Shown in pieces: positions 9,009 to 16,142 of a DNA stretch of 64,000 nt. Positions within the stretch are counted from its first letter, which is position 1; each line of letters opens with the position of its first letter. The position numbers and the translations under genes are program-made. Location: positions 62,001-126,000 of the forward strand of contig NZ_NFJZ01000006.1 in assembly GCF_002160135.1 (NCBI RefSeq), in the 5' to 3' direction. This DNA comes from Lachnoclostridium sp. An196. Its GTDB lineage: Bacteria; Bacillota; Clostridia; Lachnospirales; Lachnospiraceae. A model generated the notes under the pieces. The model did not search any database and was not told where the DNA came from. It saw only the letters and a program-made list of their open reading frames with translations.

Positions 9009-10463
9009 TCAGAGCAGCCAGTCCGACAGACACAGGTACTGGAGCTCCTGTTCGTCTTCAAAAGATATCCCTGTAAGCTCCTGGATCCTGGCAATCCGGT
9101 ATTTTATGGTATTCCGGTGCACATACATCGCTTTTGCCGTATCCAGGATGCTGCATTTGTGATTCAGGAATACAGAAAGGCTTTCCCGCAGCAGCGTATG
9201 GTGCGTACGGTCATATTCTTCCAGGATCGCAAAAGCCGGATGCCGGAACTTCGCGGCGGAAAGCATCTGCGATATCTGTTCTTTAATATAAGGGAACGCG
9301 AACGCTTCGCACTTGTGGACTCCCGGCCTGTCCGCAGCCTGTCCCACCGTAAAGACCGTCTGCTCATAGCGTAGGGGAAGGCTGAAAAAATCTGTCGTGG
9401 GCATGGACATGGCCAGGAACAGGCTGTCCGATGGGATCTGCCGGTCGAGGAACTCGAGGATCTCCGCCTGGCGGGACTCGGGTATCAGAAGCAGGATATC
9501 ATCCCGGTAAAAGATACACGGAACCTTTGTCTCATTTTTCAGCATGCGCAGCATGGATTTTGAAAAAATCAGATCCTTGCGGGATATGTGGCGAAGCAGA
9601 GCCAGACGCCATTGTCCGTCGCCGACGGATTTCTGCAGCTTTTCCGCCGCGGATTCGCCTTCCGCTCCGTGTTCCATCCGACAGTCCAGAAATTCCTGCA
9701 TCAGCTTTTCCGTAGAACGGAGACGGACGTTCCGTTTAAAAAATTCTTCGGAAAAGATCAGGTATTTGCTGATCTCGCCTGCCAGCTGCATGTCCATCGT
9801 GAGAAGGTCTCTGTTGGCAATCAGTATATAGAATACCGCGACCGGTTCCTCATCCTGAAAAAGGTACATCATGATCAGAGGCGGCTGTCCCTGCTGGACA
9901 TTCTGCACCAGCTGAGGGGTCCGGGAGAGTTCCCGGACCGGCGCGCCCTCGGGCGTGAACCACTGATTCGAAAATATGGCGGGATGCTCCTGGCCATTTT
10001 CCTGTTTGTATCTCCAGTACAGGTCGTCCTCCGGGACATCCAGAGAATTGAGCGCTACAATATTGCCCTCAAGATCCATGACGGTAACCGGATTGTACAA
10101 AACTTCATGGGACAGATCCAGGATCTTCTGCAGCGAAAGCCCGAAAGCCGACGCATGGGCCATCTCGTGTTCCCATGTGCCGTAGAAATCAAATGCGGCG
10201 AGCAGCCCGTTCAGCAGGTCCTCGAAATCTGCCTGGAAGAAAAGGATATAGTTCTCCCGGTGGACAATAATATACGCCTGGTCGTACCGTTTATCCGAGA
10301 TATAATCAGACGCCTCCCCCAGGTACATAAAATCCGCATGCATCCGCGGCATATTCCCGGACAGAAAGCGAAGCCCCTGTATGGACAACGAATCGTTCTG
10401 TATGTGCGCTTTCTGCATATAATCCCTCAAATACCACTGGACCATAGACATACTTAATTTCAT
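9009..10463 (-). CDS. PucR family transcriptional regulator
   Basis: A 484-residue regulator when read from ATG 10463, which has a TGGAGG site at proper distance; an upstream GTG at 10493 has none. The last 60 residues form the PucR C-terminal helix-turn-helix (SILDTAKAMYVHRNTIKYR is the recognition region). The central part has the diguanylate-cyclase-like/purine-catabolism fold common in this family, and the N-terminus has no recognised ligand domain. PucR proteins usually activate adjacent catabolic genes in response to a small molecule. It is divergent from the G3E GTPase gene and upstream of the UroD-family and aldo/keto reductase genes, which are the likely targets. Confidence 0.85.
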   Translation of the reverse strand: MKLSMSMVQWYLRDYMQKAHIQNDSLSIQGLRFLSGNMPRMHADFMYLGEASDYISDKRYDQAYIIVHRENYILFFQADFEDLLNGLLAAFDFYGTWEHEMAHASAFGLSLQKILDLSHEVLYNPVTVMDLEGNIVALNSLDVPEDDLYWRYKQENGQEHPAIFSNQWFTPEGAPVRELSRTPQLVQNVQQGQPPLIMMYLFQDEEPVAVFYILIANRDLLTMDMQLAGEISKYLIFSEEFFKRNVRLRSTEKLMQEFLDCRMEHGAEGESAAEKLQKSVGDGQWRLALLRHISRKDLIFSKSMLRMLKNETKVPCIFYRDDILLLIPESRQAEILEFLDRQIPSDSLFLAMSMPTTDFFSLPLRYEQTVFTVGQAADRPGVHKCEAFAFPYIKEQISQMLSAAKFRHPAFAILEEYDRTHHTLLRESLSVFLNHKCSILDTAKAMYVHRNTIKYRIARIQELTGISFEDEQELQYLCLSDWLL

Positions 10464-10633
10464 ATTCAACCTCCATTTGGCAGATACAGACAAAGAAACC
10501 GCTCCCCGGCAGCCTCCGTTTGTACCGCAGAAACATAGACAGCAGACGGTATTGCGGCGATAATATTATTATAGGAAACGAGGAAGCGACCCGCAAGTTC
10601 TTTCTGATGTCAAAAAGGAGGATTGAGGTATAT

Positions 10634-11578
10634 ATGGTAAAATTGGATATCTACGGCGGCCTGCTTGGGGCAGGGAAGACGACCCTGATCAGGCAGATGC
10701 TTGCGTCCGCCTATGCCGGGCACAAGACGGCGGTGATCGAAAACGAGATCGGCAAAGTCAACCTGGACGCGGAACTGCTGAAGGACAGCTCTATCTGCGT
10801 GCGGGAGATCACATCGGGCTGTATCTGCTGTACGGTAAAGGGGAATTTTACAGAGGCGATCCGGCGTCTGGCAGAACAGGAGCATCCGGAATACATCATC
10901 GTAGAGCCGTCCGGCGTGGCCAGCCTGACAGACGTGGTATCCGCCTGCACGGACTCCGGCATGGCGGTCCTGAACCGGATCATCATGGTGGCAGATGCCA
11001 GGAAACAGCGTAAGCTTCTGAAAGTAATCGGGAAGTTTTATCTGAAACAGTTTTGCAGCGCGCAGACAGTCTATCTGAATTTTGCGGACCAGATATCCCC
11101 GGAAGAACTGGAAGAAGTGAAATCAGCGCTGTGGAAGATCAATCCGGGACTCCGTATGGCCGCCGTCCCTCTGGACGCAGTCGGTCCGGACACTTTCCCG
11201 GAAGGCCTGGCGCAGGATATGCTCCCCAGAAGAAGCGGCCTGGGAAAATTATACGGGACTGTCCGCATGCGCTCCGAAGGAGGACAGACTTTCTCTGTCT
11301 GGAACTATGAGTTCCGGCATGATCTCCGGAAAGAGACCCTGCAGCGCCTGATGGAACTATTCCGCCGCAGAGAATGCGAGAAGATCTGGCGCGTCAAAGG
11401 CTATCTGAAAATGGCGGACGGCGGCGTCCGGAAAATCGATATCGCATACGGCGACCAGTTCCAGGAAGAGCTGAAAAGCTTTGACGGAAGCAAAACTAAC
11501 CAACTCGTAATCATAGGGGAAGAAATAGACCTGTCCTGGCTTCAGAGCCAGCTGGAAGCGCTGGATCAGGGCGTCTGA
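10634..11578 (+). CDS. G3E family (CobW/COG0523) metallo-GTPase
   Basis: A protein of 314 residues from ATG 10634, which has AAAGGAGG 11 bases upstream; an in-frame ATG at 10607 has no such site. Walker A is GGLLGAGKTT, the metal-binding GCICCTVKG motif (the CxCC of COG0523 chaperones) follows at about residue 65, and EPSGVASLTDV matches the family switch region. These GTPases deliver metal or handle cobalamin-dependent methyltransferases (MeaB and HypB are relatives). There is no His-rich tail. Divergent from PucR and near the UroD-family gene, so it may serve a zinc- or corrinoid-dependent enzyme of that locus (inference). Its 3' end overlaps the convergent MFS gene by 13 bases. Confidence 0.85.
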   Translation: MVKLDIYGGLLGAGKTTLIRQMLASAYAGHKTAVIENEIGKVNLDAELLKDSSICVREITSGCICCTVKGNFTEAIRRLAEQEHPEYIIVEPSGVASLTDVVSACTDSGMAVLNRIIMVADARKQRKLLKVIGKFYLKQFCSAQTVYLNFADQISPEELEEVKSALWKINPGLRMAAVPLDAVGPDTFPEGLAQDMLPRRSGLGKLYGTVRMRSEGGQTFSVWNYEFRHDLRKETLQRLMELFRRRECEKIWRVKGYLKMADGGVRKIDIAYGDQFQEELKSFDGSKTNQLVIIGEEIDLSWLQSQLEALDQGV

Positions 11579-12804
11579 GCGCTTCCGATCCGGTCCGCTT
11601 TCCGGAACAGGAAAAACCCGATCAGGAATAAAATTGCCAGAAGTCCCACGCCCGTCCTGGAACTGCCGCTCACCTGCGACGCCACGCCTACCATCAGCGT
11701 CCCCATGAACGCGGCTCCTTTTCCAAAGATGTCGTAAAAGCCAAAATACTCCGCCGCCCTTTCCTGCGGAATGATGCGGGTGAAATACGACCGGGACAGC
11801 GCCTGAATGCCTCCCTGGAAGACCGCCACACAGACTGCCAGGAACCAGAATTCCCAGGTCTTGTCAAGCTGCAGGGCAAAGATTACAATACACAGATATC
11901 CCAGAATCGACACGGCGATCAGTTTCCCGCTCTCTATTTTCTTCGTCAGTTTCCCGAACAGGATCGAACAGGGAAACGCCACCACCTGGGTCAGAAGAAG
12001 CGCCAGCATCAGGCTGGTATCCGAGATCCCCATGTCCTTGCCATAGGAAGTGGCCAGATCGATGATCGTATAGACACCATCTATATAGAAGAAAAAGGCA
12101 AGTAAAAACCAGAGCACTTTGGGGTTCTGCCGGATCCCGCGCACGGTCCTGGCGAGGCTGACAAAGCTCCCGTCCTTATTATTGCTGCCTTCTCCGGAAC
12201 GCTGCCGGTAAGTTTTCAGAAGCGGCAGGGTCATACAGCTCCACCACACAGCATTGAGCAAAAATGCCAGCATGGTGGCGCGCACGCTTCCAAGCCCCAG
12301 CGTATCCGCATTCAGGATCAGCAGGATGCTCGCCACAAACGGGATGCAGCTCCCGATATATCCCCAGGCATAACCGTGTGCGGACACCTGATCCATCCTG
12401 TCCTCCTCCGTCACATCTCCCAGCATGGAATCATAAAAGATCAGGCTGCCCTGGTATCCTGTCTTGGCAAGCACATAAATGCCCAGAAATGCAAGCCATC
12501 CTGCAGGCACTGCCAGAGCTGCGCATCCCAACGCTCCCACGAGCATGCATCCGGTAAAAATCTCCTTTTTCCGCCCTTTCCCGTCTGCCACGGTCCCCAG
12601 AAGCGGTCCCAGTATCATTACCAGCACAGTTACCAGAGAACTGGCATAACTGAAATACGCGGTGGAATTTCCTGCCGACACCCCGGCTCCTTCCGCAAGA
12701 TTTTTAAAGTAGATGGGAATCACTGTGGAAGTCAGCATCACAAAAGCAGAATTTCCCACATCGTACAGTATCCAGTTTCGTTCCAGTCCCGTCAGCTTTT
12801 TCAT
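11566..12804 (-). CDS. MFS transporter, UMF1/Atg22-like family
   Basis: A 412-residue polytopic membrane protein with about 12 hydrophobic segments. The N-terminus (ERNWILYDVGNSAFVML) is diagnostic of the UMF1 family of major facilitators, relatives of the vacuolar amino-acid effluxer Atg22. Substrate unknown. Its start codon overlaps the stop of the upstream phospholipase-like gene (ATGA), so translation is coupled. Confidence 0.88.
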   Translation of the reverse strand: MKKLTGLERNWILYDVGNSAFVMLTSTVIPIYFKNLAEGAGVSAGNSTAYFSYASSLVTVLVMILGPLLGTVADGKGRKKEIFTGCMLVGALGCAALAVPAGWLAFLGIYVLAKTGYQGSLIFYDSMLGDVTEEDRMDQVSAHGYAWGYIGSCIPFVASILLILNADTLGLGSVRATMLAFLLNAVWWSCMTLPLLKTYRQRSGEGSNNKDGSFVSLARTVRGIRQNPKVLWFLLAFFFYIDGVYTIIDLATSYGKDMGISDTSLMLALLLTQVVAFPCSILFGKLTKKIESGKLIAVSILGYLCIVIFALQLDKTWEFWFLAVCVAVFQGGIQALSRSYFTRIIPQERAAEYFGFYDIFGKGAAFMGTLMVGVASQVSGSSRTGVGLLAILFLIGFFLFRKADRIGSAQTP

Positions 12805-13598
12805 ATGGTCTCCTCATAGTCGCGATACAGCCGTATGGACAGGAGGCCTTTCCCCTCCAGCACCCGGCTGTAATTTACAATCTCCTGTACTGCGGTTTCT
12901 ACCGAAGCTTCCATCCGTTCTTCCAGAAAGTCATTGCTTTCCCCGCATCCCGGATGAACAATTCCGTCCATGATCAATCCGCCTAATTCCTTGTCCTGCC
13001 CTGTGACACGGGATACTGTCCGCAGTATTCTCCTTTTCACCGGAGACGCGCAGATAAAAAACGCGATAATCCTGCGGAACATCTTGATACAGACGTCGAT
13101 CTGCTTAGGCGTCACATTCTCAAACATGCGCGAGATCTGCTCTCTGGTATGCCTGCGGCTGATCAAATGATGGGTCGGCACATAGCAGAGCGGATCATGT
13201 CCGCTTTTCTCAAGCAAATACCGTTCAAAATCTGTCTCTATCTCCAGATGGCCAAGACCATGCTCTTCCATGTAGCAGCTGATATATGGATGGCATTCGC
13301 TGTCCAGTATAAAATGACACAGGAAACCATATAAATATGCTCTCAGCACCGGATCATGATCCTTCTCGTATTCTTCTTTCCCTTTCTCGAAAAAACCGGC
13401 AGCCAGTTCCCGGTGCATCCGGGTTCCCTGCTGGTTGATCCTGTTCTTCCCGAACGGACGGTAATAAAACAGCAGATCAGGCCCGTGAAGCCCGATCAGA
13501 AACGCGTCTTTCCCCTGGCGGACCATCTTTTTCTCCGCTTCCGGAAGCGCTTTATATACTTTTTTTCCAAACAGATAGTGCGCATAAACCGCTGGCAT
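12801..13598 (-). CDS. Zinc-dependent phospholipase C family protein
   Basis: A 265-residue protein from ATG 13598, which has AAAGGAG 6 bases upstream; the longer frame would start at GTG 13616 inside that ribosome binding site. The N-terminus (MPAVYAHYLFGKKVYKALP) and the metal-binding His and Asp residues in GLHGPDLLFYY, FLCHFILDSECHPY and HGLGHLEIETDFE match the zinc-dependent phospholipase C/S1-P1 nuclease superfamily common in clostridia. No signal peptide is visible, so it is probably cytoplasmic, unlike alpha-toxin. Coupled by a 4-base overlap to a UMF1 carrier. Confidence 0.85.
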   Translation of the reverse strand: MPAVYAHYLFGKKVYKALPEAEKKMVRQGKDAFLIGLHGPDLLFYYRPFGKNRINQQGTRMHRELAAGFFEKGKEEYEKDHDPVLRAYLYGFLCHFILDSECHPYISCYMEEHGLGHLEIETDFERYLLEKSGHDPLCYVPTHHLISRRHTREQISRMFENVTPKQIDVCIKMFRRIIAFFICASPVKRRILRTVSRVTGQDKELGGLIMDGIVHPGCGESNDFLEERMEASVETAVQEIVNYSRVLEGKGLLSIRLYRDYEETI

Positions 13599-13620
13599 GA
13601 TGTTCTCTCCTTTCACCGAT

Positions 13621-13655
13621 CTAAGGAAGTGCTGGTCAAATCAGCGCTTCCTTAG
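13621..13655. repeat. Long intergenic inverted repeat
   Basis: A 14-bp inverted repeat (CTAAGGAAGtGCTG / CAGCgCTTCCTTAG, one G-T position) with a 7-base loop lies between divergent genes. It is about 20 bases upstream of the phospholipase-like start and 60 upstream of the cysteine-rich gene. No run of T follows on either strand, so it is more likely an operator or leader structure. Confidence 0.5.
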
Positions 13656-13716
13656 TATAACACATTTCCGTTATCCTGCATATGATGAAGTGTAAATAGT
13701 TTTTGGAGGTTTTCTC

Positions 13717-14007
13717 ATGGGCGATTTATCAAGAAACGGCTGCGGATGCGGCTGTGACAACGGATGCGGCAACGGTCTGTTCGGAGGCAGCTCCTGCTGC
13801 AGCCTGATCTGGATCATCCTGCTGCTCTCCTGCTGCTGCGGCAACGGCAGCGGATTCTTCGGAAACAGTGGCTGCGGATGCGACAACGGATGCGGCGGCA
13901 GCGACAGCTGTCTGTGGATCATCCTGCTTCTGCTCTTCTGCGGAAACGGGTTTGGCGGAAGCTCCTGCGGATGCAACTCCTGCGGATGCAATTCCTGCGG
14001 ATGCTAA
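13717..14007 (+). CDS. Cysteine/glycine-rich small protein with internal duplication
   Basis: A 96-residue protein with 20 Cys and very many Gly. It consists of two copies of a unit: GCGCDNGCG, a short Gly/Ser linker, a hydrophobic core (IWIILLL, then LWIILLLL), then CGNG and a Gly/Ser stretch; it ends in a CGCNSCGCNSCGC tail. This composition is seen in proteins often labelled chorion-class high-cysteine or YjcZ-like in clostridia, thought to be spore or membrane associated. Function unknown. TGGAGG lies 10 bases before the ATG. Disulfide cross-linking or metal binding is possible. An overlapping antisense frame exists but has no supporting features. Confidence 0.75.
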   Translation: MGDLSRNGCGCGCDNGCGNGLFGGSSCCSLIWIILLLSCCCGNGSGFFGNSGCGCDNGCGGSDSCLWIILLLLFCGNGFGGSSCGCNSCGCNSCGC

Positions 14008-14016
14008 AATACCACC

Positions 14017-14041
14017 CGGGCCGCCCTTACCGGGCGGCCCG
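14017..14041 (+). terminator. GC-rich hairpin after the cysteine-rich gene
   Basis: CGGGCCGCCC / GGGCGGCCCG (10-bp perfect stem, 5-base loop) lies 10 bases after the stop codon. No T-run follows, so it may act as a weak terminator or as an mRNA end protector. Confidence 0.5.
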
Positions 14042-14123
14042 CTATGAAAAACCGGTACCGGAAACCGCATGATTTTCGGCGGCCGTTCATATATTGAAGA
14101 AAGACGCAGGGAGAAGATCTGCC

Positions 14124-14447
14124 ATGACACCTTTTGACCAGGCATTTTGTCCCAAAGAGCTGCAGGCGCTGAAAATCTTCCTGCCCTTTCTTCCTGCTCC
14201 GATGCAGAAACTGATGGCCATCTATATTAAATGGAGCGAACTTCAGTACACCATCGAATACTACAACCGGAATCCGCCTCTGCAGCAGCCGATGGAAGCG
14301 GGAAACCTGATGAACTGTATAAAGGAATTCCTGCCTCCGGAGGAACAGGCTCAGATGGAACAATTCGCGGATATGTTTGAAAATATAGACCTGTATCGGG
14401 AGATGTTCGAAGGATTCTCCTCCGCTCCCGAACAAAAGGAGGAATGA
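14124..14447 (+). CDS. Hypothetical protein, Lachnospiraceae type
   Basis: A 107-residue protein when read from ATG 14124 (AGGGAG 10 bases upstream); the longer frame would need TTG 14094 without a ribosome site. It is soluble, helical and Pro/Glu rich, with FCPKELQALKIFLPFLP near the N-terminus and a Met/Glu-rich end. I recognise no domain. It is followed after 7 bases by another small gene on the same strand, so the two form a pair. Confidence 0.75.
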   Translation: MTPFDQAFCPKELQALKIFLPFLPAPMQKLMAIYIKWSELQYTIEYYNRNPPLQQPMEAGNLMNCIKEFLPPEEQAQMEQFADMFENIDLYREMFEGFSSAPEQKEE

Positions 14448-14454
14448 TCAGAAT

Positions 14455-14748
14455 ATGAAAGTCCCTGAGTGGTTTCACGACGAGCGTATCCAGAACATCG
14501 CGCCGGCCAAACTGCAACTCCTTCTGAATCTGGCGGAACAGATCGAAGGAAAATCGCAGAAAGAAGCCATGCCCGTCATCATGGGCGCCATCGCGTCCGC
14601 CAACCGGCAGCGTCTGAATTTCACCAAAGATGAATTTGATCTGATCTTTCAGATCATGAAAGAAGGCAAAAGCGAAGAAGAGAAACGTCAGATGGATGAC
14701 GCGCTGGAAAAAGCCCGGAAGATGATGCGGGGCAAAGGCGGCAGATAG
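14455..14748 (+). CDS. Hypothetical protein, Lachnospiraceae type
   Basis: A 97-residue, charged, helical protein (MKVPEWFHDERIQNIAP at the N-terminus, basic RKMMRGKGGR at the C-terminus). AAAGGAGG lies upstream and overlaps the end of the preceding small gene, so the two are translated together. No known domain or membrane segment. The region PVIMGAIASANRQRLNF may be amphipathic. Function unknown. Confidence 0.75.
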   Translation: MKVPEWFHDERIQNIAPAKLQLLLNLAEQIEGKSQKEAMPVIMGAIASANRQRLNFTKDEFDLIFQIMKEGKSEEEKRQMDDALEKARKMMRGKGGR

Positions 14749-14772
14749 GGGAAACCCAAACGCCGCCCCGGA

Positions 14773-16029
14773 TCATTCTTTTGTCTGCCGGTTGATAAAC
14801 TGCAGCTTCGTCTTGGAGTACAGGATCTTCTGGCTGTGGTACAGACCAAAATATCCGGATTCCAGATAGCTGATCGATACGGACAGCAAAAAGAACGGCA
14901 TACACTGGAACCCGAACAGTTCAAAACTCAGGAGCAAAGAAGAAATCGGACAGTTTGTAACGCCGCAGAAGACCGCTGCCATACCGCAGGCTGCCGCCAG
15001 GGACGGCGCGAGTCCCGTAACCTGTCCGAACAGGCAGCCAAACGTGGCTCCAACAAACAAAGTAGGAACAATCTCTCCTCCCTTGAATCCGCTCCCCAGA
15101 GTCACGGCTGTGAATACCATTTTAATCAGGAAGGCCGCGGCTGCTGTTTCCCCTGCCACTGCCTTTGCCACCACGTCCATCCCGGCTCCCAGATAATCCG
15201 TCGTGCCCAGAAGGATGGTCATCAGGATGACCAGCAGGGCGCCGGAAATGATGCGCACCCATTCGTTGGGAATCCATTTCTGATACCAGTGCTCCGTGTG
15301 GTGGAGAACCATACAGAACAAAATACTGACTGCCGCGCAGAGCACAGCCAGCACGATTGTCAGGACTACACTCCGGACATCCACAGCAGGGATCTCTGTG
15401 ATCGTAAACTGTTCTCCATGCGCGCCGACCCATGCGGCCGCACCCCTGGCAGCCAGCGAAGCCATCGCGCAGGGAACCAGAGCCGCATATTCCATGATGC
15501 CCACGCTGATCACTTCCATGGCAAATACCGTGGCTGTCAGAGGAGTGCCGAACAACGCGGAGAACGCCGCGCTCATCCCGCACATGATCATGATCTTACG
15601 GTCATACTCATCCATCTTCATCCATTTTCCAAAAGTTCCTCCCAGACTGCCTCCCAGCTGAAGCGCCGCCCCTTCGCGTCCTGCGGAACCGCCAAAAGCA
15701 TGCGTCAAAACTGTAGATATTACGATCAGCGGAGCCATCCGCAGAGGCACATAAGCGCCTGTCTGGATTCCTTTCAGCACCAGATTCGTACTGGAGTGGT
15801 AAGGATCCAGCTTATAAAGCACCACTATGGCAAGTCCGGCCACAGGCAGAAGATACAGCATCCAGGGGTGATTTCCACGAAATGTCGTCACATTCGCGAC
15901 TGCCAGATTGAACCAACCCCCGACTACGCCCAGGATCCATCCTGTAAGTCCGGCGGCAGCAAGCCATCGCAGCAGGATGAATGCTCTTTCGGCACATTTT
16001 TTCAGACATTCCTCTATCATCTTTTTCAT
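14773..16029 (-). CDS. CLC family anion channel/antiporter, resembling the fluoride-exporting clade
   Basis: A 418-residue membrane protein from ATG 16029, which has AAGGAG upstream; a longer frame back to 16122 runs into the preceding terminator. It keeps the gating Glu in GGSAGREGAALQ and has GGEIVP where chloride CLCs have GxFxP. The GSGIP motif for chloride coordination is missing, and the context VPLRMAPL...THAFGGSAGREG is close to what I recall for CLC-F fluoride/proton antiporters. I therefore favour fluoride export over chloride transport, at moderate certainty. No fluoride riboswitch is visible upstream, where a short leader directly follows the EF-G terminator. Confidence 0.75.
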   Translation of the reverse strand: MKKMIEECLKKCAERAFILLRWLAAAGLTGWILGVVGGWFNLAVANVTTFRGNHPWMLYLLPVAGLAIVVLYKLDPYHSSTNLVLKGIQTGAYVPLRMAPLIVISTVLTHAFGGSAGREGAALQLGGSLGGTFGKWMKMDEYDRKIMIMCGMSAAFSALFGTPLTATVFAMEVISVGIMEYAALVPCAMASLAARGAAAWVGAHGEQFTITEIPAVDVRSVVLTIVLAVLCAAVSILFCMVLHHTEHWYQKWIPNEWVRIISGALLVILMTILLGTTDYLGAGMDVVAKAVAGETAAAAFLIKMVFTAVTLGSGFKGGEIVPTLFVGATFGCLFGQVTGLAPSLAAACGMAAVFCGVTNCPISSLLLSFELFGFQCMPFFLLSVSISYLESGYFGLYHSQKILYSKTKLQFINRQTKE

Positions 16030-16074
16030 CTTTCTCTCCTTCTGCCGGGATCTGTATGCAATCCGGCATTCCGC

Positions 16075-16115
16075 AAAAAACAGACGGCCTTTGATTTCCA
16101 AAAGATACCGTCTGT
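16075..16115 (-). terminator. Terminator of the EF-G paralogue gene
   Basis: ACAGACGG / CCGTCTGT stem (16080-16087, 16108-16115) with a 20-base loop, followed on the minus strand by TTTTTT; 28 bases after the stop of the EF-G-like gene. Confidence 0.75.
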
Positions 16116-16142
16116 CTTTCACTATTCTGTCAAACCGACTGT

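Noticed and set aside
13729-14145. Antisense Ala/Ser-rich frame of 138 codons over the cysteine-rich gene
   Set aside because: Produced by the repetitive GC-rich codons of the cysteine-rich gene; no start-site support.
16030-16142. Fluoride riboswitch for the CLC gene
   Set aside because: The stretch is filled by the terminator of the preceding gene and a short leader; I see no sequence like the conserved riboswitch core.
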